Assembly: GCF_022201045.2 (NCBI RefSeq)
Contig: NC_068560.1
Location: 35,551,001 to 35,615,000 of the forward strand
DNA length: 64,000 bases
Origin: Citrus sinensis
Taxonomy: Eukaryota; Streptophyta; Magnoliopsida; Sapindales; Rutaceae
Reading direction: 5' to 3'
A program made the position numbers and the translations under genes. The notes below the pieces were generated by a model, which did no database searches, was not told where the DNA came from, and saw only the letters and a program-made list of their open reading frames with translations. Below are positions 16,008 to 26,494 of the stretch, piece after piece. Position 1 is the stretch's first letter. Every line of letters starts with the position of its first letter.

Positions 16008-16801
16008 TACTCTTTTGATAATAGGTTCCTCACTAGTAACTCGAAACAAGGGGCAAAACGAACGGTTCTTTTATTACTTCCGCAATCCCATTGAACGCTG
16101 CGTGAGGTTGCTAAGGCCAGGGAAGGGAACACGAGCAGGTTGTTGAGAACATTAATGCTTCATAGAGTCCTTTCCAGTTGTTATCAGCAGTGAAGTTAGA
16201 AACGACTCTCTGCATTAGTCAAGTTAGAAATTGGATTGGTAGATAAACACCTAACAATTGTTAAAATTCTATTGAGTATTAATCAAATTAATCTATTTTT
16301 TCTATAGTAGGTACACCACCGAAATAATTAGTTAAAGAGTAGCGTACTCCCATGGCTGATGGCGATATCATGAATTCACGATTACGAAACAAGCCAATAT
16401 GAACGCAGAGAATTTATAATTACTATTTACCACCCATAAACACGATTAAATGTATCTACCAACTTACCATAAAAATAAACATTTAAGGGGAAAAAAATCC
16501 ACGAGTAGAGTACCTCCCGAATTTTCACATGATCCATCTATCAATCGACTTTTCGCTTTCTCTTTCAATCAGAGCCCCATAATAAATAATTAAGGAACAA
16601 CAAAGATGACTTGCTTTTGAAGTAACTGATGGGGCCATAGCATAGCCCATGGCCCACCGAATGTGAATGGAATCTCTACGAATCTTTATTTAATATTAGT
16701 TATTCAGGAATGGACAATTTACTGATGCCATCGAGGCTGGTAAATGATAGGAACGATTAGATGGTGATAGCATCGTTTTTCTTCGATTTATACAAGTCAA
16801 T

Positions 16802-17126
16802 TTGTACGTGGCTTAAGCCAGGCCGAGTGGTCAGGGCTGTTGCCCTCTGAATAAACAGTAATTTAAATTCTCATAAAAATATTATGGGAATATTTTTTTT
16901 TAATTAAAAATTAAGTGAAGACAGTTTTTTTTTTACTTATGAGTGAAGAGTGAATATCTCTTGAATATTTATGAGGGTTAAAATTTAGGCAGAATTTTAT
17001 TAATATTGATGTAAGTTGGTCTCAGTATTAGTCTGATTTGTAAATATCAGTTATACTCTTATGTAATATGAGTTGTAATATGAGCAATAGTCTCATATAA
17101 CAATAAAAAAAAATTGTACGTGGCTT
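16802..17126 (+). mobile_element. tRNA-derived SINE (~299 bp) with 13-bp target duplication
   Basis: The body spans 16815-17113. It is flanked by perfect 13-bp direct repeats TTGTACGTGGCTT (16802-16814 and 17114-17126). The head has a tRNA-like RNA polymerase III A-box, GGCCGAGTGGTC (compare tRNA-Leu/Ser), and ~35 bp further on a decayed B-box-like stretch (TAATTTAAATTCT). The 3' end is a short A-run after CAAT. An A-box and B-box head, a non-coding body, an A-rich tail and a long exact duplication are the hallmarks of a plant SINE. Confidence 0.8.
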
Positions 17127-17318
17127 GATTATTTTCCTTACGTTTTTCTTTTCTTATTTGCTTTGGATACTGAACTATGATTTTTCAAAACGAACTACAC
17201 ATTTCGTGTGAAGATATTTGCCAAAATGACAGTTTTTTTAATTGGACTTGATAATGATCCAAATCCGAGTTTGGTAGAAGTTTTATTCTATTTAGTTTTA
17301 TAAAATTAATTTCTATAT

Positions 17319-17594
17319 TAAGGATATATTTAGAATTGAGGTCGGACAACTGTAATTTAAAAGTTACAGTATTAAAATATTTGGTAAATACTAATTGCTA
17401 TAACTTAGAAGTTATGCTGATACGATTTTTCACTTGTATAATAAAAATATATTACATTTTTAATAATTTTGTTAAAATTATTTTATAAAATTTATATTTA
17501 TTTTATATTATTAATTATTAATTGATAATTATATTTTTTTTTATAGCGGTTGTAACTTAAAAGTTAGAATATCTCAATTTCAAACGTATCCTAA
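17319..17594. mobile_element. PIF/Harbinger-like MITE (~270 bp) with TAA duplication
   Basis: The element spans 17322-17591. The left terminus GGATATATTTAGAATTGAGG matches the reverse complement of the right terminus, GGATACGTTTGAAATTGAGA, and the similarity continues into subterminal AAAAGTTA blocks. TAA lies on both sides (17319-17321 and 17592-17594), as expected for PIF/Harbinger. The internal sequence is AT-rich and non-coding. Confidence 0.68.
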
Positions 17595-19660
17595 TTTTAA
17601 GAGTTAAATATGTAGTTGTGGCATTATTCACATACCCATATAATCTTTGAATTGAAAACTCAAGTTACCTGTAAGCACGCATGTTCCTCTATGATTGTAC
17701 GTGACATATTTCAATATAACTACCATGCACTAAAAAAAAAAAAAAAAAACTATGCAATCCATAATTTATAAATGGATTTGCGTGGGAATCATATCTGAAA
17801 TTCTAAAAATCATATTCAAATATTAGTGATTTTGAATTTGTCAAAATAAAAATTCATTATAAGGCAGAAAAATGGAAAGACTTATTTAACTTTTTTTTTT
17901 CTTTTGAACATAGTTACCGTTAAAAAAAAATTCATTATTGTTTATTCCACTCCACCTAAAATGAAATTAAATGTTTTCCTCGAGATTAAGCCTAGACTTC
18001 TTATTTTTATTGCAATAGTCAAGCAAATTTAACTATCTCTTAAGAATAAAAAGCCTAATCTAAATTAGGTTTAATATTAGAACTGAATCTCTCAAGGAAG
18101 GGCAATACTATTAGCAGAGTTAAGGTATGTTAAATATTAAAACAAGTTAAACAAATTTTTCTATATGTTTTTGAAAAAAGAAATCATAATTAGCTGAGCT
18201 CGCGTCTTTACTAATTCAATAAAAAAATCATTTTCATAATTTAAACACTTTTGAGTTTAGACATTAGTTGGATAACTATTAATAATTAAGTTATTTTCAT
18301 TTATTTGATTTGATTTATTTATTTTTTGAGTTAAAAAATCTCACATAATTAACAAAAATGGAAATACCTGTTATTATTATTCTAAGAAAAAAAAAATTAA
18401 AATTGCGGAGTATTTATTTAGATAAGATGCACACCTTTGAGGAGTATTTATTTTGACGTATCTGGATATATCCATCAATCTGTTTAGATAAAATACAAGA
18501 TACGCATTTGTATGTTGTATGGCCACAGAGATTCCAAGATGAAGATACCCATCCCTCCATCTCTCGAAAACCTCTTCGGAGTCTTGATGCCACCAGATCG
18601 GATGGGACGAAAGGCATCCATGTGAAAAGCAAAAGGTGATCGCGAATGCCGAATGGGACAAATAGGTCCCACAGCCCGCCCGTATGAATAGCATTTTGAG
18701 ATTAAAAGCCCGTATACGTGGACGGTCTCTGATCACTCTCCAGTGGTAACTAATTACAAGAAGCAACAACACCCTCCAACGTCAATAAATTCTGCCTGCA
18801 CATGGAACGATGGAACGGGACGTCTCCTCTTTTTATTTTTTTATGCACTTTTTGATAGCGAAATTGAACTCATTAGATTCAAAACTCATGAGTATGAACC
18901 TGGGACCCACTCACCCCGGCTTGTTCTCTTTATTCACCTTGCTGGGCCCCACTCGGATGTCTTATCTCGCTTGCAGTACGGCCCTACTCGTAATTGACAG
19001 TTTGAGACGCGATCAGCCGTTGATCAACGATCAAATTATGAATCAGGCGACGATGGCAATTGAACACAGAATCGCAGGTTCTTGGACAGAACTTACAGCA
19101 TGAATGAGGGTGTGATGGTAATTTTCGCTTGTAGAGAATTTGATCTTTGATCATAATTCTTTCTTCCTTTGTCAATTTGCTCGAGAGGCGAACTTGTCCA
19201 CGTCTGTTGAGCTGGCTTATAATGTTAAATACTCGCCCGTTTCTCTATCCAATACGAAAATATTTTTGATCTCACATATCATGAATTCAACAAACAAAGC
19301 AAGACAGTCAAACCACGCAATCACTTGGGAAAAAAAGAAAAAAAAAAGATAAACGGAATCTTGCATATTGCCAAAGAATATTATAAGGGTTAATGAAGAG
19401 CATAAGTCATAAATTTCAATTATAGCAGACACGGGCATCATAAGGTTAAAATATAAGATTACATGTGTTATAAATGAACATTTTACCTCGATAGCCGCAA
19501 AATCTAATAATATAACGCTCAAAAAATAGAACGTCATCCCCCTAACAGATTGTGGAATCAATTTGCCCATGAGCTGCCTAATTATAAAAAATAAAAAACT
19601 AGTTGATGATGATAGGCACACTAAATTTTTTGTTCTATTGGTAACAAGACATCGCTGGCG
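17595..19660. other. Intergenic, no gene recognised
   Basis: AT-rich DNA with A/T homopolymers. The open frames at 18377-18772 (minus) and 18743-19103 (plus) overlap on opposite strands and show no domain, so I do not call them. Confidence 0.5.
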
Positions 19661-19670
19661 GTATTCATTT

Positions 19671-19783
19671 CTCACATGCCCACTTGGACAAAAATTTCTT
19701 AGACCTACGTTTTCATCTATACTCAAGCCTCATTGAAGTACTTTCTCACATGCCCACTTGGACAAAAATTTCTTAGACCTATA
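19671..19783. repeat. ~40-bp direct repeat, two copies
   Basis: A block starting TTCTCACATGCCCACTTGG and ending TTTCTTAGACCTA occurs at about 19671-19711 and again at 19743-19783, with essentially no differences. This is a recent local duplication of unknown meaning. Confidence 0.85.
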
Positions 19784-20344
19784 CAATCATAAAGTATAAT
19801 ACAATTAACGATGAACAAAATGGTTCAACACAATTTACACCATGCAGCAACCAACCATCCGAGCTACATTATATTATAAGCAAACTATGTTTATTCGCCA
19901 TACAGATTACAGACAACATACTTCACGTTTTTGCAAACATCATCACATAAACATAAAAGGAACTTTGATATGGAAATACAATCAAATTCAAACTCTGCTT
20001 GATTTGGAGTTGCTCTATGAATCAACACCGCAGACAATAGGCACCGGCATATTATCTTGCTTTTGCCTCCTCTTTGGAAGTTCACAGATGCAAATGCCGT
20101 CTTCACCCGCAAGGTCCCGCAACAGAGAGCTCCCATCTGGAAATCCATTTCCACCATCCTTCTGCATAAGCCTTCTAGGCCATTTCTACCCTTGCTCGTT
20201 CTGTAAGATAATCTTTTTGGCTAACTCAAGTCCAAAATCCTTCGGGACATTTGCTGGAACACACTGCAGTGATGAATAAAGAGTATTCAGAAGCAACTAT
20301 ATAAATAAATCAAACTCAATTAAAGAGTCTTTCTACATTACGAG

Positions 20345-20446
20345 CAAGAGTGCTGCTAGGTAGCGAGAGGAACGAGAGAATGACGAGAGAAACGGCATTC
20401 TCTCCTGCCATTTTGCATCTCTTTCCTCTTGCTACATAAAGCATTA
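20345..20446. mobile_element. Small MITE-like inverted repeat
   Basis: The left part GTAGCGAGAGGAACGAGAGA and the reverse complement of the right part, GTAGCAAGAGGAAAGAGATG, are similar over ~30-40 bp. It lies in the large intron of the REM pseudogene. I could not find a convincing target duplication. Confidence 0.4.
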
Positions 20447-20539
20447 AAATAATAAAAGAATGAATAAAAAATAAATAAATAAAGACTGATTTATCGCTTC
20501 ATGCAGATGAAAATCTTATCAAATTATCTCCAGCCCTCA

Positions 20540-20935
20540 CTTTCCTCTCTCCCTCACGGCTTCCGACGTGCCTCACCAGCTTCTCTCCCTCACGCTTCCG
20601 GCTTGCCTCACTAGCTTCTCTCTCCCTCACGCTTCCAAAAGCTCCCTCACGGTTCCGGCTTGCCTCAGCAGCTTCTCTCTCCCTCACGCTTCCAGAAACT
20701 CCCTCGCGGCTTCCGGCGTGCCTCACCAGCTTCTCTCTCCCTCATGCTTCCGACTTGCCTCACCAGCTTCTGTCTCCCTCACGCTTCCGGCTTTCCTCAC
20801 CAACTTCTCTCTCCTTCATGCTTCCAGATCCCTCAAGGCTTCCGGCGTGCCTCACCAGCTTCTGTCTCCCTCACGCTTCCGGCTTGCCTCACCAGCTTCT
20901 CTCGCCCTCATGCTTCCAGATCCCTCACTGCTGGA
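20540..20935. repeat. Tandem repeat block, ~400 bp, Ser/Leu-codon-like
   Basis: Degenerate units of roughly 35-40 bp built on CTTCCGGCTTGCCTCACCAG plus CTTCTCTCTCCCTCACG, about ten copies, with a variant CCAGATCCCTC spacer that suggests a higher-order period near 100 bp. It stays open in several frames on both strands, which explains the long ORFs here. It sits downstream (3') of the FAR1-like fragment, inside the REM pseudogene intron. Confidence 0.88.
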
Positions 20936-21265
20936 CTTGTTGTGCTCAGATGCAATTTAACTGCATAATGCTGCATGACATTTTTGCATCTTATTGGATA
21001 TGTAGTGTTGATTCTTTTCCTTTTTTCTTGCCCATCTTTATGCAAACTTGCATATTTATAAAGTAGTGTGGTTGGTTGCTTGCGGTTATCCAGAGCTTAT
21101 TGATTATAGCATCTCGCAAACATTACACAGTTGACGTAGTTGTTGCTTGGTAGAAAAACTTATTTGTTCATTCAATGTTTGGTTTTAATTATTTCTGTGC
21201 AGTATTTTTTATTTATGTTTTCACTATGAATCTTTGCAGGTATACTGTTAATCTAGTGGTGTTCT

Positions 21266-22022
21266 TTATCGACAAAAAGTTGTTAGGTTCGTAAGATACG
21301 TGGTGTCAAATGTTACAACGTCTCCAAAATATTTATAAGCTGTCCTACTCCTTCGATCAGCCCAAAATACATTTTTCAATCGATCCTGCTCATCCAAATC
21401 AATGCTAAAAAAAAAACCATCGCATTTAGCTTGTTTTGTCTCGAAGTACTTTAAAATTGTCATAGCATCTCCTTTTCTAAGCTGTAATAGTTTTGCTTTA
21501 TCAATAAAATTTTTATAATCTTTTTTCTAAAAATGACATATTTTCATGCCCACCAGCTTCAATAATAATAGAATTAAAATTTTAGGCAATATTAATTCCC
21601 GCAGAATCATTCATTTTAATTTGCTTTTTTACACTTGCACTAATTCTACGGTTACAAGGGAAATATCTTGCTTTGTCCGAACTCAATCCATGATTATGCT
21701 GAAGGTTTAAAGCTCGAAGAATCCATTTTCCCTCTTCCTTTACACAACCTCCGATTTTAGCTTCACAACTAGTTTTCACAACATGCTTCAACTTCAGTAT
21801 ATTACTAGATCTACTATCTGCTTTGCCGCTACCGCCACATGCAAAGGTCGCATCGCTCCCTTTCTTACTTGTTAGCTTATTCATGGGAAACACTTCTTGT
21901 CTACTGTACGCTTTATAAAACTTAAACATTTCCTCATAACTATCGAATAACATGCCAAAAGTTGGCTCAAATTTCTCCAGTGGCACATCTTCAACTACAC
22001 GCTCAGTTTCAAAATTTTTCAT
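21266..22022 (-). pseudogene. FAR1/FRS-like (MULE-derived) protein fragment, frameshifted and truncated
   Basis: From an ATG at 22022 the minus strand encodes a FAR1 DNA-binding domain: PTFGMLFDSYEEMFKFYKAY, then a Cys/His zinc-binding region (KTSCEAKIGGCVKEEGKW ... LQHNHGL). A stop codon (21582-21584) and then an extra base in an A-run (21521-21526) break the frame. After that shift the sequence continues as DYKNFIDKAKLLQLRKGDAM and FFFSIDLDEQDRLKNVFWAD, reaching the start of the MULE transposase domain at VVTFDTTYLTN. It then ends abruptly at 21266, before the rest of the catalytic domain. This is either a dead FAR1-type Mutator element or a dead FRS gene copy; its position in an intron of the REM pseudogene favours insertion. 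Confidence 0.82.
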
Positions 22023-23400
22023 TCCTACAAAATAATTAACATTTATATTCAGTTTCATAAAAATTAAATTTACAAAATTTCTAAAACAAATAGTATTGAA
22101 ATAAAACAAAATTCATAATATAACTCACAACATATGACGGCAATTCACAACATAAACACCAAATAAAATAAAATTCATAACATAACCCGCAACAAAATTT
22201 ACATTGCTTAAATTCTAGAAGCTTACATTCCAACGTGACCCACCAAAATTTCTAAAACAAATAGTATTGAAATAAATTCTGCATACCATAACATAACCCG
22301 CAATAAAATTCACAACATAAACACCAAAGTTGAAATAAAACAAAATTCATAACATAACCCGCAACAAAATTTACATTGTTTAAATTCCAGAAGCTTAAAT
22401 TCCAACGAGACACAGCAACAACACCAAAAAAAAAAAAACAAACTTAAATTCCACAATACGCTTAAATTCCACGTCAGATCTTTCACGTAACAGAAAATTA
22501 AAACAAAAAGAATAAGCTGAAAAAAGCCACTGCTCACTTAATGTTTGTCGAGAGAGCCGAGAGAGGGGGAGAGGGAGGAGGCCGTGATCGGTTGCTGGCT
22601 GGAGAGGGAGGAGGCTGTGAACAGTTGCTCGGGCTGGAGAGGGAGGCCGTGATTTGCGTGAGAGAGGAAAATGAAGAGTGAAGCTACGTGAGAGAGAGAG
22701 GAAAGTGAAAGATGATTTACCAGGCTCTTCCGAACCCCTAACCCTGCTTTTGCCGCAAAATAGGGGTTTCCACACTGGGAAGCTGTTCTCTCTTTCCTTT
22801 TAAAATCATTAGTTGATTGAGATCTTCCATCCCTAGCTGCAGCCATAACCCTCAGAATCAAATTAACACTAGGTTACATTTATCTCACATAAATCCACGC
22901 ACGCATCTGCATGACATTAACAAATGCACATAGAATGGAACGACATTTAAATTACGAACAATAAAGAATATTCTAACAGGTACCTTTTCCTGCGCTGATC
23001 TTCTTCTTCTCCTTCAACATAATCTTCGTCACTGGCACTGTTATTACTAGCATCCTGATATTTTTCTTCTTCTTCTTCTTCTTCTTCCTCATCATTCTCA
23101 ACCTTAATCTCTTCTATTAATGTTCTCTTCTGGCATCCCATCTCCCAAATATTTTAACATTGATGTCATATTCACCATTGTATTGGAACAGTAAAAAGTC
23201 TCCTGTATATATAGAATTATCTTTAGAAAACTTTCGGCAACCATTTAGAAAATACACTCTTTTATCTCTATAACCTACATCCGCATGTCAAAGTTTCCCC
23301 ATTTCATTACTGAGGAAGACCTTCTCAGGTATCAATCTCCAAGGATGCTCTAATAGCATCGGGAATTTTCATAACAGAGTTTCATTTTAATCACAGAAAG

Positions 23401-24986
23401 AAACTACTTTTTTTTTTTTTTGTTTAATTTTAGTTCTTATTCTTATGTAATTTTACTCTTCATCTTATGTGAGTTTTAAAATTCATGGAGTTATCTAAAC
23501 ATATTTTGAAATGAATATATGCCTGACAGAGCAATATTTTCCCTTTATCCAGTTTCTACCAAAAAGCCATTTTGATACACTGATTAATAGTAAATACCAC
23601 ATATAAAAGAAATCATACAATGTAGGAAGTAGATGATGTCTTAACAAGTAGTCAACGACTATAATTCGACATGGTTGGCTACATTTTATTTAAATAACCA
23701 AAATATTCTTTCAGATTTTCTAAAAAATTGGGAGCACTGCTGGAACCTATGGCACTTAGCGGTTAGAAAACTCAAACAATATTATATCGCAAGTAGGTGG
23801 CTTCACGGGGATATAAATCTCTGATATTTGAAGGAAACTACGGTCATGCCAATTGTCTCAGCCCTCTGGGTTTCCACGGTTGACTATATGACGCCCAATT
23901 TCTGCCGATAGCTGGAGCATAGTTCATGTTGTCGTGATCCTACTTATTATAACCTCACTAAAGAACTATGATCCCATCAGCTTTTTGCATGTATGTATCA
24001 AAAGACACAATTAAAAGCACACAAAGAATGTATACAACAACCCAACCGAAGAATACGGGGCACATTGCAAATGAAATAATATTAAACAGAGGAAAAGGGC
24101 TGATTTATTTATTTTTTACAAATGAGTCACGTACTCTTCTGGATGGGCCTAACGAAAACTTGAAATTTTCCCTGAACATAATTTATGGGGCAGATATGGG
24201 GCAGTGGGTTTTTTTTTGTAACCTGTTGCTTTCGCTCGTTAAAAGGTATTTTTTTTTTTTTGCCCTTTTTGGGATTATTATTATAATTTTTGTCCTCTTC
24301 TTTTCTTTGGGCTTTAAAATGGGATGATTTGAATCCTGAAACATGCTTGATGTACAAATGAAAGAGGCAGATAATCTTACGCCTTCTAGTGAGTGTTGCC
24401 AATTGCCATTTTGATGAGAATGAAACTGTGTCTGTCCGTACTCTATTTTTAGCTTGTAGTTCTAGCGCGCGCGCAGTGGGACCACGTTATCGACGTGGAT
24501 TCTTTTCGGATAACATAACTGGTTGATTATATATATATATGTATATATATGTATGTATGTATTTATATATATATTTTTAAAAAAGAAAAAATTATAACAA
24601 AAATATATCCCGCAAATTGTACGAGAAAGGTGTTATTTGGGTGACAATAGTACCGAATTTGCAAATTGGGCTGGATAAAGTTTCTCTAATGATCCGACCC
24701 AAATGAAAAAATTAAAAGAAAAAAGTCAAAAGGAAATAAAATCTGTTTTCTTCCTCCGCCAGTTCCCCACCTCTACCGGAAGACTCTTTTTCTTCGCCCG
24801 GAAAGACATTGTGAAAGAAGCTGCCAGAGAATATTATGTAGAAATTTCTAAAAAAAATTAGCTTGATAGTCAACACAAAAATTCAAAACTCAATCACATC
24901 AAAAGACCAAGCTAATTCTTTTTATTTTATTTATGATTAAGCTATTTTTTTTATTATATTTAGAAAATAAAGAGAAGTTAGGAGGA
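23401..24986. other. Intergenic, no gene recognised
   Basis: AT-rich with T-runs, a TATG/TATA tract near 24525-24570 and a CGCGCGCGC stretch near 24466. The overlapping frames at 23968-24402 have no recognisable content. Confidence 0.5.
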
Positions 24987-24995
24987 AAAAAAAAA

Positions 24996-25118
24996 GGGAT
25001 ATTATCAATTTACTACCAAAGTTTTACTGACATATCATGTCAGTACCAAGGTTTGCCGAAAAGTGCATTTTATTACCAAAGATTTGCGCGGTTATCATTT
25101 TACTACCAATCCGTTAAT
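24996..25118 (+). repeat. Left terminal inverted repeat of the MULE
   Basis: Matches the right end in reverse over ~120 bp. It contains internal copies of TTACTACCAAAG/TTTGCG-like motifs that may be transposase-binding sites (inference). Confidence 0.92.
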
Positions 25119-25236
25119 AAAATGTTAGTGCTCAACGGAAATAATGTTAAAAGACGATTCTGCCCCCAGGAACGTAAAAGACAATTTTAACCTTTGAAAA
25201 GAAAGAAACAATAGAAGCAAAAATTACAAGAAATGC

Positions 25237-25289
25237 CCAAGAAAATAGCCGTTAGAACCAAAAACGGCTATTTTCTTGGCTTATAAAAG
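25237..25289 (+). promoter_or_regulatory. Hairpin plus TATA box upstream of the zf-GRF gene
   Basis: A perfect 17-bp inverted repeat, CCAAGAAAATAGCCGTT (25237-25253) and its complement (25263-25279), separated by 9 bp, is followed immediately by TATAAAAG (25282-25289). The position suits a core promoter for the plus-strand gene starting at 25840; the long leader between them would be rich in CA repeats. Confidence 0.6.
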
Positions 25290-25309
25290 CTAGAATTTAC
25301 AGGCTTACA

Positions 25310-25720
25310 AACATATTAGCAAACCATTTCATCAACACCAGCAGCCTCACTGTCATAATCAACACAGTAGCCTTATAAACACACTTATTTCAAACACAAT
25401 CTTATTTCAAACCATTTCATCAACCCGTTTGAAACACCCCAGCAACCTCACTTGAATACTAACAACCCCATCTCAGCAGCAACAATCTTATTTCAAACAC
25501 ACTAGCAACCTCACTTAAACACTAACAACCCTATTTCAAATACACCAGTGGCCTCATTTCAACCCTAACAACCCTATATCAACAGCAGCCTGATACTAAA
25601 CACCAGCAATTCTGAAACACACCAGCAACCCCATAGTAAACACCTGCAACCTCAGACTAAACACCAGCAACCTCACACCAAAAGTACTGAAATTTAAACA
25701 CTTTTGTCATACAAAAACAA
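25310..25720. repeat. Degenerate CAGCAACCTCA-type minisatellite
   Basis: Irregular repeats of phrases such as CACCAGCAACCTCAC and ACTAACAACCC over ~400 bp, between the TATA box and the start of the zf-GRF gene. Probably untranslated leader. Confidence 0.7.
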
Positions 25721-25839
25721 CAAGAATAAGGCACAACAAATACTTGAATTCATTGAAAACACAATATCCACCTCTTTCCTATCTTCAGTCAAAACCAAAC
25801 AATTTTTCACCCTTCACACATATAAATTCAGACAGAAAA

Positions 25840-26193
25840 ATGGCCTCCAGCAGCCACACAAGCATTAGTTCTAGGGGTCGAGCTAAGAAACCTGCAGAAG
25901 TAACCTGCAATCCTAAATATTGCAACTGTGGAGTACAGGCATGTGCTATGGTATCTACTACGTCGGAAAATCCTAACAAATTATTTTGGATATGCAGGTA
26001 TAAAAAGTGTAATTTTTGGCAATGGGCAGCAAAAGAAGATTTAGAAATGCGTAACAGCACATCTAGTTATGGCTTGAACCTAAATGAAGATGTACTGAAG
26101 ATGAATGAAAGACTACGAAGCATTGAAGCAAAGTTAAAATTGGTCATAGTTTTTATTTGTGGCCTCTTGATAGGCTTATTTATGAGAAAGTAA
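25840..26193 (+). CDS. zf-GRF-like small protein with C-terminal membrane segment (117 aa), carried by the MULE
   Basis: Single exon from the ATG at 25840 to TAA at 26193. Residues ~20-70 form a GRF-type zinc finger: CNCGVQACAMVSTTSENPNK, then LFWICRYKKC, then NFWQWA, with the usual CxC...C...C ligands and aromatic WQW. The Gly-Arg-Phe that names the family is replaced by Asn-Lys-Leu-Phe. A coiled-coil-like stretch follows (residues ~85-98), then a hydrophobic C-terminus, LVIVFICGLLIGLFMRK, which looks like a tail anchor. An in-frame ATG 96 nt upstream is less likely because it would add a tail unlike this family. It converges with the transposase gene inside the same element, the same layout as mudrA and mudrB in maize MuDR, but the protein is not recognisably MURB. 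Function unknown. Confidence 0.75.
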   Translation: MASSSHTSISSRGRAKKPAEVTCNPKYCNCGVQACAMVSTTSENPNKLFWICRYKKCNFWQWAAKEDLEMRNSTSSYGLNLNEDVLKMNERLRSIEAKLKLVIVFICGLLIGLFMRK

Positions 26194-26299
26194 TGTAATA
26201 GAAGTAATTTAATATGTAAGCAAAGTCAAAAGTAATCTAAAGTACTTCCATTATCAATGGTGAAAATAAGAGTTTGTGCTGGAAATGCCTATTCGCAGA

Positions 26300-26466
26300 A
26301 CTGTCAGTTTGTGAATTCAAAAAACACCATAGCAGGCTAATGCACTAATAATAGTTTGTGCAATCAACAAACACCACAGCAGCCTAATGCACTAATAATA
26401 GTTTGTGCATTTAAAAAAAAACACCACAGTAGCCTAATGCACTAGTGACAATTTGTGCATTTCAGA
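26300..26466. repeat. ~67-bp direct repeats between the convergent MULE genes
   Basis: Three imperfect copies of a unit containing AACACCACAGCAGCCTAATG and AATAATAGTTTGTGCA lie between the 3' end of the zf-GRF gene and the stop codon of the transposase. They may act as 3' processing or termination signals for both genes (inference). Confidence 0.8.
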
Positions 26467-26494
26467 TACATAATATCCTAACAATAACAGTCTG

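Larger units (their letters stand above)
20015..23400 (-). pseudogene. REM-type B3 DNA-binding protein, broken
   Basis: Parts of a two-B3-domain REM gene can be read on the minus strand. First B3 (about 23400-23140): KIPDAIRASLE, then PEKVFLSNEMGKL, then GYRDKRVYFLNGC, then GDFLLFQYNGEYDINVKIFG. This is followed by an acidic linker (a run of Glu, 23141-22984), a basic exon (22850-22721, with NPYFAAKAGLGVRKSL) and a final exon (20263-20015) with the start of the second B3, CVPANVPKDFGLELAKKI. Lesions seen: a frameshift between the first two B3 fragments (~23335-23345), a TGA where Trp is expected (23288-23290), a one-base net frameshift near 23133-23141, and a TAG in the last exon (20186-20188). 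The ~2.5-kb gap between the last two exons is filled with repeats and a transposase fragment. REM proteins are plant B3 transcription factors, often reproductive. Confidence 0.78.

Noticed and set aside
18377..19103. Overlapping open frames on both strands
   Set aside because: Mutually exclusive, no domain, no splice context.
19842..20279. 145-aa plus-strand frame
   Set aside because: It lies opposite the last exon of the minus-strand REM pseudogene, whose B3 motif explains the openness.
20568..21066. Long Ser/Leu-rich open frames on the plus strand
   Set aside because: They are produced by the tandem repeat block, overlap in several frames and encode no known domain.
23968..24402. Frames of 119 and 91 aa on opposite strands
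   Set aside because: Driven by T/A runs; no recognisable protein.
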